Made by a program: the position numbers and the translations under genes. A DNA stretch of 64,000 bases, taken from NCBI RefSeq assembly GCF_018323885.1, contig NZ_AP024585.1, forward strand, positions 3,720,001 to 3,784,000, given 5' to 3'. Positions 22,109 through 35,397 of the stretch are shown here, piece after piece; within the stretch, counting starts at the first letter, position 1, and each line of letters opens with the position of its first letter. A model generated the notes under the pieces. It was not told where the DNA came from, ran no database searches, and saw only the letters and a list, made by a program, of their open reading frames with translations. This DNA is from Citrobacter amalonaticus (GTDB lineage Bacteria; Pseudomonadota; Gammaproteobacteria; Enterobacterales; Enterobacteriaceae).

Positions 22109-22903
22109 TCAGATAGCAACCGGCGCTTTTATCCCCGGATGCGGGTCGTAACCCTCGATTTCAAAATCTTCGAAGCGATAATCGAAGAGGGAATCAGGTT
22201 TACGTTTAATCACCAGTTTCGGCAGTGCGCGCGGTTCGCGAGTCAGTTGCAGATGCGTCTGCTCCATGTGGTTGCTGTACAGATGCGTGTCACCACCGGT
22301 CCAGACGAAATCGCCGACCTCCAGATCGCACTGCTGCGCCATCATATGCACCAGCAACGCATAGCTGGCGATGTTAAACGGCAGGCCGAGGAACACATCG
22401 CAGGAGCGCTGATACAGCTGGCAAGAGAGTTTGCCATCCGCGACATAGAACTGGAAGAACGCGTGGCATGGTGCCAGCGCCATTTTGTCCAGTTCGCCGA
22501 CGTTCCACGCCGAAACGATAATACGGCGCGAATCAGGATCATTTTTCAACTGGTTCAGTACCGTCGTGATCTGATCAATGTGGCGACCGTCCGGCGTTGG
22601 CCAGGCGCGCCACTGTTTGCCATACACCGGGCCCAGGTTGCCATTTTCATCCGCCCATTCGTCCCAGATGGTGACGTTATTGTCGTGCAGATAGGCCACG
22701 TTGGTGTCACCTTGCAGAAACCACAGCAGCTCGTGGATGATGGAGCGCAAGTGGCAACGTTTTGTCGTCACCAGCGGGAATCCTTCCTGCAGGTTAAAAC
22801 GCATCTGATGACCAAAAATGGAAAGCGTTCCGGTTCCGGTACGGTCGTTTTTCTGTGTGCCTTCATCCAGCACTTTTTGCATCAGTTCTAAATACTGTTT
22901 CAT
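22109..22903 (-). CDS. thyA: ThyA thymidylate synthase
   Basis: A 264-residue cytoplasmic enzyme that methylates dUMP to dTMP using methylene-tetrahydrofolate. The nucleophilic Cys is in [12 protein letters not shown] (near residue 146), followed by the nucleotide-binding [18 protein letters not shown] region. Same length as E. coli. It starts 6 bp after the lgt stop, so the two are cotranscribed, as in E. coli. Confidence 0.97.
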   Translation of the reverse strand: MKQYLELMQKVLDEGTQKNDRTGTGTLSIFGHQMRFNLQEGFPLVTTKRCHLRSIIHELLWFLQGDTNVAYLHDNNVTIWDEWADENGNLGPVYGKQWRAWPTPDGRHIDQITTVLNQLKNDPDSRRIIVSAWNVGELDKMALAPCHAFFQFYVADGKLSCQLYQRSCDVFLGLPFNIASYALLVHMMAQQCDLEVGDFVWTGGDTHLYSNHMEQTHLQLTREPRALPKLVIKRKPDSLFDYRFEDFEIEGYDPHPGIKAPVAI

Positions 22904-22909
22904 GGTTCC

Positions 22910-23785
22910 TCAGGAAACGTGTTGCTGTGGGCGACGGCGATAGGCCCAAACCATCATGATCACACCAGCGACAATCATCGGAATCGAGAGGATCTGTCCC
23001 ATGCTGATGTACTGTACCCATTCACCGGTGAACTGCTGATCCGGCTGACGGAAGAATTCAACAATGATACGAAACGCGCCGTAACCAATCAAAAACAGCC
23101 CGGAGACTGACCCCATCGGACGCGGTTTACGAATAAACAGGTTAAGAATGATAAACAGCACTACGCCTTCCAGCGCCATCTCATAGAGCTGAGACGCATG
23201 GCGCGGTAAAGAGCCGTAGGTATCAAAAATAGATTGCCATTGCGGGTTGGTTTGCAGCAGCAGAATGTCTTCAGTGCGCGACCCGGGAAACAGCATGGCG
23301 TAAGAGAAATTCGGGTCGACACGGCCCCACAGTTCGCCATTGATAAAGTTGCCCAGACGCCCGGCCCCCAGCCCAAAGGGGATCAGCGGCGCAATAAAAT
23401 CAGAGACCTGGAAGAAACTGCGCTTCGTGCGTTTGGCGAAGATAATCATCACCAGAATCACACCAATCAGCCCACCGTGGAAGGACATACCTCCGTCCCA
23501 GACGCGGAACAGGTACAGCGGATTATCCAGGAACAGCGGGAAGTTATAGAACAGTACATAGCCAATACGCCCCCCGAGGAAGACCCCGAGGAAACCTGCA
23601 TAAAGTAAGTTTTCGACTTCATTTTTGGTCCAGCCACTGCCCGGACGGTTGGCTCGGCGCGTCGCCAGCCACATCGCGAAAATAAAGCCGACCAGATACA
23701 TTAAACCGTACCAGTGAAGTGCGACGGGTCCAATTGAGAAAATGACCGGATCGAATTCCGGAAAATGCAGATAGCTACTGGTCAT
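22910..23785 (-). CDS. lgt: Lgt prolipoprotein diacylglyceryl transferase
   Basis: A 291-residue inner-membrane enzyme with about seven transmembrane segments that attaches diacylglycerol to the lipobox cysteine of prolipoproteins. The Lgt signature [18 protein letters not shown] and the HGGLIG motif are present. Same length as in E. coli. First gene of the lgt-thyA pair. Confidence 0.97.
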   Translation of the reverse strand: MTSSYLHFPEFDPVIFSIGPVALHWYGLMYLVGFIFAMWLATRRANRPGSGWTKNEVENLLYAGFLGVFLGGRIGYVLFYNFPLFLDNPLYLFRVWDGGMSFHGGLIGVILVMIIFAKRTKRSFFQVSDFIAPLIPFGLGAGRLGNFINGELWGRVDPNFSYAMLFPGSRTEDILLLQTNPQWQSIFDTYGSLPRHASQLYEMALEGVVLFIILNLFIRKPRPMGSVSGLFLIGYGAFRIIVEFFRQPDQQFTGEWVQYISMGQILSIPMIVAGVIMMVWAYRRRPQQHVS

Positions 23786-23933
23786 CTGTCACCACAAGTT
23801 CTTGTTATTTCGCTGAAAAATTTCAGCAAGCGATATGCGCACCCACTACTTACAGGCGCTCCAAAGGAGCGAATGATAGCATACGAGGTTCTGTGAGGCT
23901 GTCGGGAAGATGTAAAAGATCTGTATAGCGCTT

Positions 23934-26180
23934 TTACAACCCCCCTCGAATCAGGCCGCCCATGCCGCGACGCTCCATAAACGCTGCCACCTGATGGCGC
24001 ACTTCCGTTGCCAGTTGTGCCTCAAGGCTGCGTTGGGCAAGGATTTTTGCCTCTTCGTAATCAATGCGACGCAGCAGGTATTTTACGCGCGCCACAGAAC
24101 GACCGTTCATTGAAAGATGGCGAAAACCCAGTCCAATCAGGATGGTGACGCACATCGGATCGCCCGCCATTTCGCCACATACGCGCAGGTCGATATCGCT
24201 ACGCTCAGCTTCCTGCGCAATCATCGACAGCGCGCGTAGCATTCCTGGATGCAAACTGTCATAAATGCTGGCAACGCGCGTATTGTTGCGATCCACCGCC
24301 AGCACGTACTGGGTCAGATCGTTAGTCCCGACGGAGACAAAATCGATACGACTCGCCAGATTCGGCAGCATAAAGACCATCGACGGTACTTCCAGCATGA
24401 TGCCGATACGCGGTTTCGGGATCGCGTACCCAATCATCTCTTCCACTTCGCGGCCCGCACGTTCAATCAGGCGGCGCGCTTCATCCACCTCATCGATACT
24501 GGTTACCATCGGCAGCAGAATACTCAGGTTGCCCGTCGCCGCATTGGCGCGCAGCATCGCCCGCACCTGGACAAGGAAGATTTCCGGCTGATCGAGCGTA
24601 ATGCGGATGCCTCGCCAGCCCAGGCAGGGATTCTCCTCGCTGATTGGCATGTACGGCAGCTGTTTGTCCGCGCCAACGTCCAGCGTTCGTAACGTCACCG
24701 GCTTGTCATTAAACATCTGCAACATGCCCTGGTACTGCGCCACCTGCTCTTCTTCCGAAGGGAAACCGCTTTGCAGCATGAAGGGAATTTCGGTGCGATA
24801 CAGGCCAATGCCGTCGATACGACTGCCCAGCTTTTCTTCATGTTCCGGGCTGAGTCCCGCGTTCAGCATTACTTTGATCCGCTCACCGCTTTTCAGCTGT
24901 GCGGGTAAATTGACGTCATCTTCCGCCAGTCGGCTGAGCTCGTTCTCTTCGCTGATAAGCCGCTGATATTCCTGGATCAATACCGGTTCAGGATCGACCA
25001 GCAGCTCACCGCGGTAGCCATCCACCACCAACGTACGCCGGTGCAGCACCGATGGCTGAATATCGGCGCCCATCACGGTGGGAATCCCCATGGCACGGAC
25101 CATGATCGCGGCATGGGAGTTGGCCGCCCCGTCGCGGACAACAACGCCCGCCAGCCGGTCCTGCGGCATTTCCGCCAGCGTGGTGGCCGAGAGTTCATCA
25201 GCCACCAGCACGAAGCGTTCTGGCCAGGCATTTGGCCCTTGTATGGAATCATCGAGATGGAACAGCAGGCGTTGGCCCAGCGCACGCAGGTCGCCTGCAC
25301 GTTCTTTGAGATAGTTGTCGCTCAGCGCGGCAAACTGTTCGGCAAACTTTTCGATGATCGTTTTGACCGCCCATTCGGCCACAGACCCTTTATCCACTTC
25401 GGCAAACAGCTCGCGTCGCAGGCGGGCATCGGAAAGCAGGTGCGAATAGAGATCGAATATCGCGGCGGTCTCTTTCTGCGCCCCAGCGGCAAACCGCTTG
25501 CTGTAACGGCGAAACTCATTTGCCGCCTCTTCCAGCGCACCGGTCAGGCGCTCACGCTCCAGAGCGGGATCCAGCGTCGAGGCCTGATACACCTGCTCCA
25601 TCAGCGGTAGCGTCGCATCCTGCCAGCCTTCGGCAATCGCCACGCCCGGCGCCGCCGGTAGCGCACGAATTCGCGTCTGGCGATACTGGCCGAACAGGGC
25701 GGTAAGCTGAGATTGTGACAGAATCGCTGCCATCTGCGTGGCAAGTGTCACCAGGAAAGATTCTTCGCTTTCATCGTACTGGCGCAGTTCGCGCTGCTGT
25801 ACAACGAGGACGCCCAGCAGTTGACGACGCTGAATGATCGGCACCCCGAGGAAGGCACGGAAGCGTTCTTCTTTTACCGAGGGGATGTATTTAAAACTGG
25901 GGTGTTTTTGCGCATCAGCGAGGTTGATAGGTTCCGCCAGCCTGCCAACCAGGCCGACGATACCTTCATCAAATGCGAGTGCGACAGTACGACCGCGCGG
26001 TTTTTTAAGCCCCCGCGTCGCCATGAGGTAATAACAACGCCGGTCATGATCGGCCAGATAAACCGAGCAGACCTCTGTATCCATCGCAAGACAGATGTCA
26101 GTAACCAGAATATTCAGCGCTTCATTAAGACGCGGAGCACTGGCCACCTTTTCGACTATTTCGCGCAGGCGGGTGAGCAT
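23934..26180 (-). CDS. ptsP: PtsP, enzyme I of the nitrogen phosphotransferase system
   Basis: A 748-residue PEP-protein phosphotransferase that phosphorylates NPr (PtsO). It has an N-terminal GAF domain (about 1-160), then the PEP-utilising mobile domain with the phosphorylated His in NSHAAIMVRAMGIPTVMG, and the C-terminal PEP-binding TIM barrel (motifs NPCLGWRGIR and VCGEMAGDP). It follows rppH after 12 bp on the same strand. Same length as E. coli. Confidence 0.97.
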   Translation of the reverse strand: MLTRLREIVEKVASAPRLNEALNILVTDICLAMDTEVCSVYLADHDRRCYYLMATRGLKKPRGRTVALAFDEGIVGLVGRLAEPINLADAQKHPSFKYIPSVKEERFRAFLGVPIIQRRQLLGVLVVQQRELRQYDESEESFLVTLATQMAAILSQSQLTALFGQYRQTRIRALPAAPGVAIAEGWQDATLPLMEQVYQASTLDPALERERLTGALEEAANEFRRYSKRFAAGAQKETAAIFDLYSHLLSDARLRRELFAEVDKGSVAEWAVKTIIEKFAEQFAALSDNYLKERAGDLRALGQRLLFHLDDSIQGPNAWPERFVLVADELSATTLAEMPQDRLAGVVVRDGAANSHAAIMVRAMGIPTVMGADIQPSVLHRRTLVVDGYRGELLVDPEPVLIQEYQRLISEENELSRLAEDDVNLPAQLKSGERIKVMLNAGLSPEHEEKLGSRIDGIGLYRTEIPFMLQSGFPSEEEQVAQYQGMLQMFNDKPVTLRTLDVGADKQLPYMPISEENPCLGWRGIRITLDQPEIFLVQVRAMLRANAATGNLSILLPMVTSIDEVDEARRLIERAGREVEEMIGYAIPKPRIGIMLEVPSMVFMLPNLASRIDFVSVGTNDLTQYVLAVDRNNTRVASIYDSLHPGMLRALSMIAQEAERSDIDLRVCGEMAGDPMCVTILIGLGFRHLSMNGRSVARVKYLLRRIDYEEAKILAQRSLEAQLATEVRHQVAAFMERRGMGGLIRGGL

Positions 26181-26192
26181 AATTTGCGTGGC

Positions 26193-26723
26193 TTAACCTC
26201 TTTTACGTCGATAAGCAGGTGTATTTTGCGGTTTTGGCGTCGCTTCCTGAAGCGCCATCACAACACTTGCGAACTCTTTCATCACCCTGCGGTAGACATC
26301 GCGTTTAAATGAAACCACTTGCCGGACCGGATACCAGTAACTTACCCAACGCCAGCCGTCAAACTCAGGAGTGCTGCTGGTTTGCATATTGATTTCCGCG
26401 TCCCCGCTCATCAACTGCAAAAGAAACCACTTTTGTTTCTGGCCGATACACACCGGCTTTGTATCCCAACGCACCAAACGTTTCGGTAACTTGTAACGCA
26501 ACCAGTTGCGAGTAGAGGCAAGGATTCGCACATCTTTACGGCTTAACCCTACTTCTTCAAACAGTTCCCGGTACATCGCCTGTTCTGCTGATTCTCCTGG
26601 ATTTATCCCACCCTGTGGGAACTGCCAGGAGTGCTGACCAAACCGCCGGGCCCACATCACTTGCCCCTGACGATTACAAATTACGATACCTACATTTGGG
26701 CGGTAGCCATCGTCATCAATCAC
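26193..26723 (-). CDS. rppH: RppH RNA pyrophosphohydrolase
   Basis: A 176-residue Nudix hydrolase that removes pyrophosphate from mRNA 5' ends, opening them to RNase E decay. The Nudix box [20 protein letters not shown] is complete, with all the catalytic Glu residues. Same length as E. coli RppH. First gene of the rppH-ptsP unit; a 684-bp gap with DnaA boxes lies upstream. Confidence 0.96.
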   Translation of the reverse strand: MIDDDGYRPNVGIVICNRQGQVMWARRFGQHSWQFPQGGINPGESAEQAMYRELFEEVGLSRKDVRILASTRNWLRYKLPKRLVRWDTKPVCIGQKQKWFLLQLMSGDAEINMQTSSTPEFDGWRWVSYWYPVRQVVSFKRDVYRRVMKEFASVVMALQEATPKPQNTPAYRRKRG

Positions 26724-26889
26724 CGGACTACCTCAACATAAACCTTATATGAGAATGATTGTTTCACACTCCTGACAGACGGTAAACCACTGAGTTACGG
26801 CGGTGTGCATCTAATAACAATTGAATAACTCACAGTTAATGACAAAGTTATGAACAGACACTCACCCATTCGGGCGATTTTATTCACCT

Positions 26890-27225
26890 TTTCTGTGGAT
26901 AGAGTTGTGAAGAAGTACGGAATTACTCCGGGAAAACCCGGAACAGTCTGAATAAACGGACAAGAGGGTGAAAAAAATATTTTCTTTTATTCATGGGGTT
27001 ACTGGCTCGTTTTAGCGATAACCAGGCAAAAAGGTGATAGCCATCACACTGACGATCCTCAGGCTGATGAAAGATCGAACAGCGCCGACTTTATCCACAG
27101 ATTGTGCCAATAAGTTAAACACAAATTGTGTGAAAATTCGATTTTTGTCGCACGTCAAGGCTGTAAATGGAAACAGTAGTCGGGGTTTTTCACAGTTATC
27201 CCATCTTTCTGTGGATAACATGGTG
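26890..27225. promoter_or_regulatory. DARS2-like DnaA-reactivating locus (DnaA box cluster)
   Basis: Within the 684-bp rppH-mutH gap are two perfect DnaA boxes, TTATCCACA at 27091-27099 and its complement TGTGGATAA at 27210-27218, a one-mismatch box TGTGGATAG at 26894-26902, and TTATCCCAT at 27196-27204. The last and the 27210 box face each other as GTTATCC...GGATAAC. In E. coli the chromosomal locus DARS2, which regenerates ATP-DnaA from ADP-DnaA with help from IHF and Fis, is in this same place. IHF and Fis sites could not be fixed by eye. The remaining gap, 26724-26889 and 27226-27407, is AT-rich and otherwise without recognised content except the mutH promoter region. Confidence 0.8.
27012..27221 (-). 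CDS. ygdT: YgdT-like reading frame over the DnaA boxes (doubtful gene)
   Basis: A 69-codon frame beginning MLSTERWDNCEKP, clearly related to the 48-residue E. coli YgdT at the same position. However, codons 2-4 (LST) are the DnaA box TTATCCACA read in frame, WDN comes from the opposed half-site GGGATAAC, and SVDK is encoded by the other perfect box TGTGGATAAA. The C-terminus differs in length from E. coli. The conservation is therefore probably that of DARS2 rather than of a protein. Confidence 0.25.
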   Translation of the reverse strand: MLSTERWDNCEKPRLLFPFTALTCDKNRIFTQFVFNLLAQSVDKVGAVRSFISLRIVSVMAITFLPGYR

Positions 27226-27407
27226 TAAGATCCTGTTTAAATTCAGTGACCAGAAATGGAAAACCTATTTTTATGTTGCGCAACACGTGACGTCAGAAAC
27301 TAAAAACCAATATAAATCATGACATTGAATATGACATGTGGAAAACGATAAACTTCTTTCTCACGGTATAAAATCCTTGTTCATTTTTTCACCTAAGGTG
27401 TAACGCC

Positions 27408-28097
27408 ATGTCCGGACTCCATCCTTTACGCTTTCCACCGGAATCTGAAGCCCTTCTGCTCCAGCAAGCGCAGCAGCTTTCGGGCTATTCGCTGGGCGAA
27501 CTGGCGGCGATGGCAGGTATTGTTGCGCCGAAAGATCTCAAGCGGGACAAAGGCTGGATCGGCGTATTACTGGAACTCTGGTTGGGGGCCAGCGCCGGAA
27601 GTAAGCCTGAACAGGATTTCGCCGCATTAGGCGTCGAATTGAAAACCATTCCTGTGGATAGCCTCGGCCGGCCGCTTGAAACCACCTTTGTCTGCGTTGC
27701 ACCGCTGACCGGAAACAGCGGCGTGACGTGGGAAACCAGTCACGTACGACACAAACTGAAGCGGGTACTGTGGATCCCGGTAGAAGGCGAACGCAGCATT
27801 CCCCTCTCGCAGCGGCGGGTGGGATCGCCAGTACTGTGGAGCCCTGATGAAGAAGAAGACCGTCAGTTACGGCTCGACTGGGAAGAATTAATGGACATGA
27901 TTGTGCTCGGTCAGGTTGAACGTATCACTGCCCGCCATGGCGAATTTTTACAACTACGACCGAAGGCGGCAAACGCCAAAGCGCTCACCGAGGCGATCGG
28001 CGCCCAGGGCGAGCCAATACTGACGTTGCCGCGTGGTTTTTACCTGAAAAAGAACTTCACGCGCGCCCTGCTGGAACGCCACTTTTTGTTACAGTAG
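27408..28097 (+). CDS. mutH: MutH mismatch-repair endonuclease
   Basis: A 229-residue endonuclease that nicks the unmethylated strand at hemimethylated GATC once activated by MutS-MutL. The catalytic D-x6-E-x-K set is in [12 protein letters not shown] (about Asp70, Glu77, Lys79). Same length as E. coli, with the N-terminal 25 residues the least conserved part. ygdQ follows after 69 bp on the same strand. Confidence 0.97.
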   Translation: MSGLHPLRFPPESEALLLQQAQQLSGYSLGELAAMAGIVAPKDLKRDKGWIGVLLELWLGASAGSKPEQDFAALGVELKTIPVDSLGRPLETTFVCVAPLTGNSGVTWETSHVRHKLKRVLWIPVEGERSIPLSQRRVGSPVLWSPDEEEDRQLRLDWEELMDMIVLGQVERITARHGEFLQLRPKAANAKALTEAIGAQGEPILTLPRGFYLKKNFTRALLERHFLLQ

Positions 28098-28166
28098 CGT
28101 TAGACTTTCGCCTTGTGTCCGGGAAGCATATAATTAGCGTTTCTTTTTTTGGCAGGACTTTGTTCA

Positions 28167-28880
28167 ATGTTATTTGCATGGATAACCGATCCTAACGCCT
28201 GGCTTGCGCTCGGTACGCTGACGCTGCTGGAGATCGTGCTTGGGATCGATAATATTATTTTCCTCTCACTGGTGGTTGCAAAACTCCCGACTGCGCAACG
28301 TGCGCACGCCCGTCGTCTCGGTCTCGCAGCGGCGATGATCATGCGACTGGCGCTGCTGGCCTCCATCGCCTGGGTGACCCGGCTGACCAATCCGCTGTTC
28401 GAGGTGTTTGGTGAAGCCATTTCCGCCCGCGACCTGATCCTTCTGCTCGGCGGATTGTTCCTGATCTGGAAAGCGAGTAAGGAGATCCACGAATCCATTG
28501 AAGGTGAAGAAGAAGGGGTGAACATGCGCGTCAGCTCCTTTCTGGGGGCCATCGTGCAGATCATGCTGCTCGACATTATCTTCAGTCTGGACTCGGTGAT
28601 CACGGCGGTTGGCTTGTCCGATCATCTGTTCATCATGATGGCGGCGGTGGTAATTGCCGTTGGCGTAATGATGTTTGCGGCGCGTCCTATAGGCGAGTTT
28701 GTCGACAGGCACCCGTCCGTGAAGATGCTGGCGCTGTCGTTTCTGATTCTGGTGGGCTTCACCCTGATCCTGGAAAGCTTCGACGTTCACGTGCCGAAGG
28801 GTTACATCTATTTCGCCATGTTCTTCTCGATTGCGGTTGAGAGCCTGAACTTGTTGCGAAACAAAAAGAACCCGCTGTAA
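28167..28880 (+). CDS. ygdQ: YgdQ, TerC-family integral membrane protein
   Basis: A 237-residue membrane protein with about seven hydrophobic segments and the TerC-family motifs LEIVLGIDNIIF and LLDIIFSLDSVITA, whose Asp residues in the membrane are thought to handle metal ions. Cellular role in E. coli not settled. The ATG at 28167 gives the E. coli length; an upstream in-frame start would add six residues. Confidence 0.92.
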   Translation: MLFAWITDPNAWLALGTLTLLEIVLGIDNIIFLSLVVAKLPTAQRAHARRLGLAAAMIMRLALLASIAWVTRLTNPLFEVFGEAISARDLILLLGGLFLIWKASKEIHESIEGEEEGVNMRVSSFLGAIVQIMLLDIIFSLDSVITAVGLSDHLFIMMAAVVIAVGVMMFAARPIGEFVDRHPSVKMLALSFLILVGFTLILESFDVHVPKGYIYFAMFFSIAVESLNLLRNKKNPL

Positions 28881-29017
28881 TTGTCCTTTTCGCTCCCTGC
28901 GGGGAGCGAACCTCTCCCCTTTTCTCCTCTCAGATTAAGATTTTCCTGCTTTTCCTGCCCACAACTTCAGGTTATTACTAGACTGTTATCAGACGCAGGC
29001 CACGTGAGGATAAATGG

Positions 29018-29236
29018 ATGAAAAAATGGGCAGTGATAATTTCCGCAGTAGGACTGGCTTTTGCTGTTTCCGGTTGTAGCAGCGATTATGTCATGGCGAC
29101 CAAAGATGGTCGGATGATCCTGACCGACGGGAAACCCGAAATTGATGACGATACCGGTCTGGTGAGCTACCACGACCAGCAGGGCAACGCCATGCAAATT
29201 AACCGCGACGACGTTTCTCAAATCATTGAACGTTGA
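29018..29236 (+). CDS. ygdR: YgdR, small DUF903-family lipoprotein
   Basis: A 72-residue lipoprotein with lipobox VSGC (Cys19) and the family motif [17 protein letters not shown], a clear paralogue of ygdI at 812. Same length as E. coli YgdR. It stands alone between ygdQ and tas. Function unknown. Confidence 0.93.
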
Positions 29237-29343
29237 AGATTGAGGTCAGCCGCGCTGCTGGCCTTAACAATTTTTCTTCCCTTTTTCCCTTCCCTCAGCC
29301 ATTTTTATAATCCTTATGTCGTGATTATAAAAAGGAAACGGCT

Positions 29344-30384
29344 ATGCAATATCACCGTATACCCCACAGCTCGCTTGAAGTCAGTACACTGGGGCTGGGC
29401 ACAATGACGTTTGGTGAACAAAATAGCGAAGCCGACGCACATGCACAGCTCAACTATGCCGTCGCCAACGGCATTAACCTGATCGACGTGGCCGAAATGT
29501 ACCCGGTCCCGCCACGCCCGGAAACCCAGGGGCTTACCGAAACTTACATCGGAAACTGGCTGGCCAAATATGGCAATCGAGAAAAGCTGATTGTCGCCTC
29601 CAAAGTGAGCGGCCCGTCGCGCAATAATGACAACAGTATTCGCCCGAATCAGGCACTGGATCGTAAAAACATTCGTGAAGCGCTGCACGACAGCCTGAAA
29701 CGTCTGCAAACCGATTATCTGGACCTTTACCAGGTTCACTGGCCGCAGCGCCCTACCAACTGTTTTGGCAAACTCGGCTATAGCTGGAGCGACGCCGCGC
29801 CGGTGGTGTCGCTACTGGATACGCTGGATGCGCTGGCCGAGTTCCAGCGGGCGGGCAAAATCCGCTACATTGGCGTCTCGAATGAAACGGCCTTTGGCGT
29901 GATGCGTTATCTGCATCTGGCGGATAAGCATGATCTGCCGCGCATTGTCACCATCCAGAACCCTTACAGCCTGGTCAACCGCAGCTTTGAAGTGGGGCTG
30001 GCGGAAGTGAGCCAGTATGAAGGCGTCGAACTGCTGGCCTATTCCTGCCTGGGATTTGGCACGCTGACCGGTAAATACCTGAATGGCGCGAAACCTGCCG
30101 GTGCGCGCAATACACTGTTTAGCCGCTTTACCCGCTACAGCGGCGAGCAGACGCAAAAAGCCGTGGCGGCGTATGTCGATATCGCCAGACGGCATAACCT
30201 TGATCCGGCGCAGATGGCGCTGGCATTCGTTCGTCGTCAACCGTTTGTTGCCAGTACACTGCTGGGCGCCACCACCATGGAACAGCTGAAAACCAACGTC
30301 GAGAGTCTGCATCTCGAATTAAGCGAAGAGGTGTTGGCAGAGATTGAAGCGGTGCATCAGGTTTACACCTATCCTGCACCGTAA
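29344..30384 (+). CDS. tas: Tas, aldo-keto reductase family protein
   Basis: A 346-residue TIM-barrel NADP(H)-dependent oxidoreductase. The aldo-keto reductase tetrad is visible: Asp in LIDVAEMYP with Tyr, Lys in VASKVSGP, His in LYQVHWP. In E. coli Tas restores prototrophy to a tyrosine auxotroph under starvation; its natural substrate is unknown. Same length as E. coli. The convergent lplT gene ends 34 bp downstream. Confidence 0.95.
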   Translation: MQYHRIPHSSLEVSTLGLGTMTFGEQNSEADAHAQLNYAVANGINLIDVAEMYPVPPRPETQGLTETYIGNWLAKYGNREKLIVASKVSGPSRNNDNSIRPNQALDRKNIREALHDSLKRLQTDYLDLYQVHWPQRPTNCFGKLGYSWSDAAPVVSLLDTLDALAEFQRAGKIRYIGVSNETAFGVMRYLHLADKHDLPRIVTIQNPYSLVNRSFEVGLAEVSQYEGVELLAYSCLGFGTLTGKYLNGAKPAGARNTLFSRFTRYSGEQTQKAVAAYVDIARRHNLDPAQMALAFVRRQPFVASTLLGATTMEQLKTNVESLHLELSEEVLAEIEAVHQVYTYPAP

Positions 30385-30388
30385 CAGA

Positions 30389-30416
30389 AGCGCGCCGGAG
30401 GAATTCCGGCGCGTTG
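30389..30416. terminator. Hairpin between tas and lplT
   Basis: CGCGCCGGA at 30391-30399 pairs with TCCGGCGCG at 30405-30413, a perfect 9-bp stem between convergent genes. T tracts are short, so it may be a weak bidirectional terminator. Confidence 0.6.
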
Positions 30417-30417
30417 A

Positions 30418-33940
<3,523 letters not shown>

Positions 33941-34055
33941 ATCTTGATTGTGGTCTGTGCATGACCGCTTCGCCAGCGCGAAAACGCAAAGGAATGAAGG
34001 GAAATGCAACCAGTTGTGTAAATTCTCGCTTACTGTTACAGATTGCCGAAATAGT

Positions 34056-34139
34056 AAAAAAAAACCTGCGCGACTGCGCAGGTTGGTGTAATTCGTGTGC
34101 TCAACCCGAAAGTTGACTTCACCTATCAATACCTCTGGG
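34056..34139 (-). ncRNA. omrB: OmrB small RNA
   Basis: An 84-nt RNA sharing its first 15 nt (CCCAGAGGTATTGAT) and its 3' hairpin with OmrA 115 bp downstream, but with a different middle. The shared 5' seed gives OmrA and OmrB overlapping targets. Two nt longer than the E. coli form by this reading. The stretch from 33767 to 34355 between aas and galR holds only these two RNAs and the galR promoter region. Confidence 0.94.
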
Positions 34140-34324
34140 ATCTCAACTTTATCAAGCTGCCAGGAAGCGTCGCCAGCGAACAATCGCAACAGCCCTTCGC
34201 AAAGTGTAACTAATGGTTTGCATCATTCGATTTTTGGCGTAATTCCAAGGATTTTGCTCACATTTGCCGCGTCGCAACAGGCAATCTGCTTGAACCAGCA
34301 GCCGTTTTCCGTAACACTGACAGA

Positions 34325-34340
34325 ATGTAAGCGTTTACCC
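34325..34340 (+). promoter_or_regulatory. GalR/LacI-type operator before galR
   Basis: ATGTAAGCGTTTACCC fits the gal operator pattern GTGNAANCGNTTNCAC at most positions and lies 15 bp before the galR start, consistent with autoregulation by GalR or GalS. It could equally be used by the LacI-family gene next door. Confidence 0.6.
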
Positions 34341-34355
34341 ACAATAGGTACTGTC

Positions 34356-35384
34356 ATGGCGACCATAAAGGATGTAGCCCGACTGGCTGGTGTATCAGTC
34401 GCCACCGTTTCCCGCGTCATCAATGATTCCCCCAAAGCCAGCGAGGCGTCGCGCCTGGCGGTGGCCAGTGCGATGGAGTCGCTCAGCTACCATCCCAATG
34501 CGAATGCGCGCGCGCTCGCACAGCAGTCCACCGAAACGATTGGTCTGGTGGTTGGCGATGTTTCTGACCCTTTTTTCGGCGCGATGGTGAAAGCCGTCGA
34601 ACAGGTCTCCTATAACACCGGCAATTTTTTACTGATTGGCAACGGCTACCATAATGAAAAAAAAGAGCGTCAGGCAATCGAGCAGCTTATTCGTCACCGC
34701 TGCGCGGCGCTCGTCGTTCACGCCAAGATGATCCCGGATGCCGACCTGGCATCATTAATGAAGCAAATGCCCGGCATGGTGCTAATCAACCGGATCCTGC
34801 CCGGTTTCGAACAGCGCTGTGTGGCGCTGGATGACCGCTACGGCGCCTGGCTGGCGACCCGTCATCTGATCCAACAGGGCCACACGCGCATTGGCTACCT
34901 TTGCTCGAATCACTCTATTTCGGATGCGGAAGATCGTCTCAAAGGCTATTACGATGCTCTGGAAGAGAGCCATCTCCCGGTCAACGATCGCCTTGTGACG
35001 TTTGGCGAACCGGACGAAAGCGGCGGTGAGCAGGCGATGACCGAACTGTTAGGCCGCGGCAGAAACTTCACCGCGGTGGCCTGTTATAACGACTCCATGG
35101 CCGCTGGCGCGATGGGCGTGCTAAATGATAATGGTGTGGACGTCCCGGCAGAGATCTCGCTGATAGGCTTTGATGACGTGCTGGTTTCGCGCTACGTTCG
35201 TCCGCGCCTGACTACCGTGCGTTATCCTGTCGTGACGATGGCGACACAGGCCGCAGAACTGGCGCTCGCGCTGGCGGAAAAGCGCCCGCTGCCGGATGTC
35301 ACCCATGTTTTCAGCCCTACCCTGGTCCGTCGCCATTCCGTGACGACGCCAGCGGAGCCGGGCAATGCGTCATCAAACGAGTAA
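34356..35384 (+). CDS. galR: GalR galactose operon repressor
   Basis: A 342-residue LacI-family repressor. The N-terminal HTH with hinge reads MATIKDVARLAGVSVATVSR and the C-terminal periplasmic-binding-protein-like domain binds galactose. The ATG at 34356 is the family start; an open upstream frame is not used. Length is one less than E. coli GalR. A second LacI-family gene follows after 13 bp, an arrangement absent from E. coli K-12. Confidence 0.95.
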   Translation: MATIKDVARLAGVSVATVSRVINDSPKASEASRLAVASAMESLSYHPNANARALAQQSTETIGLVVGDVSDPFFGAMVKAVEQVSYNTGNFLLIGNGYHNEKKERQAIEQLIRHRCAALVVHAKMIPDADLASLMKQMPGMVLINRILPGFEQRCVALDDRYGAWLATRHLIQQGHTRIGYLCSNHSISDAEDRLKGYYDALEESHLPVNDRLVTFGEPDESGGEQAMTELLGRGRNFTAVACYNDSMAAGAMGVLNDNGVDVPAEISLIGFDDVLVSRYVRPRLTTVRYPVVTMATQAAELALALAEKRPLPDVTHVFSPTLVRRHSVTTPAEPGNASSNE

Positions 35385-35397
35385 TCAGGATCGCGTC

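Noticed and set aside
22139..22891. 250-codon frame opposite thyA
   Set aside because: Antisense of a fully conserved enzyme; no independent ribosome site or homology.
28891..28908. CGCTCCC/GGGAGCG hairpin after ygdQ as a terminator
   Set aside because: Stem is good but the T-rich tract does not follow directly; not supported enough to list.
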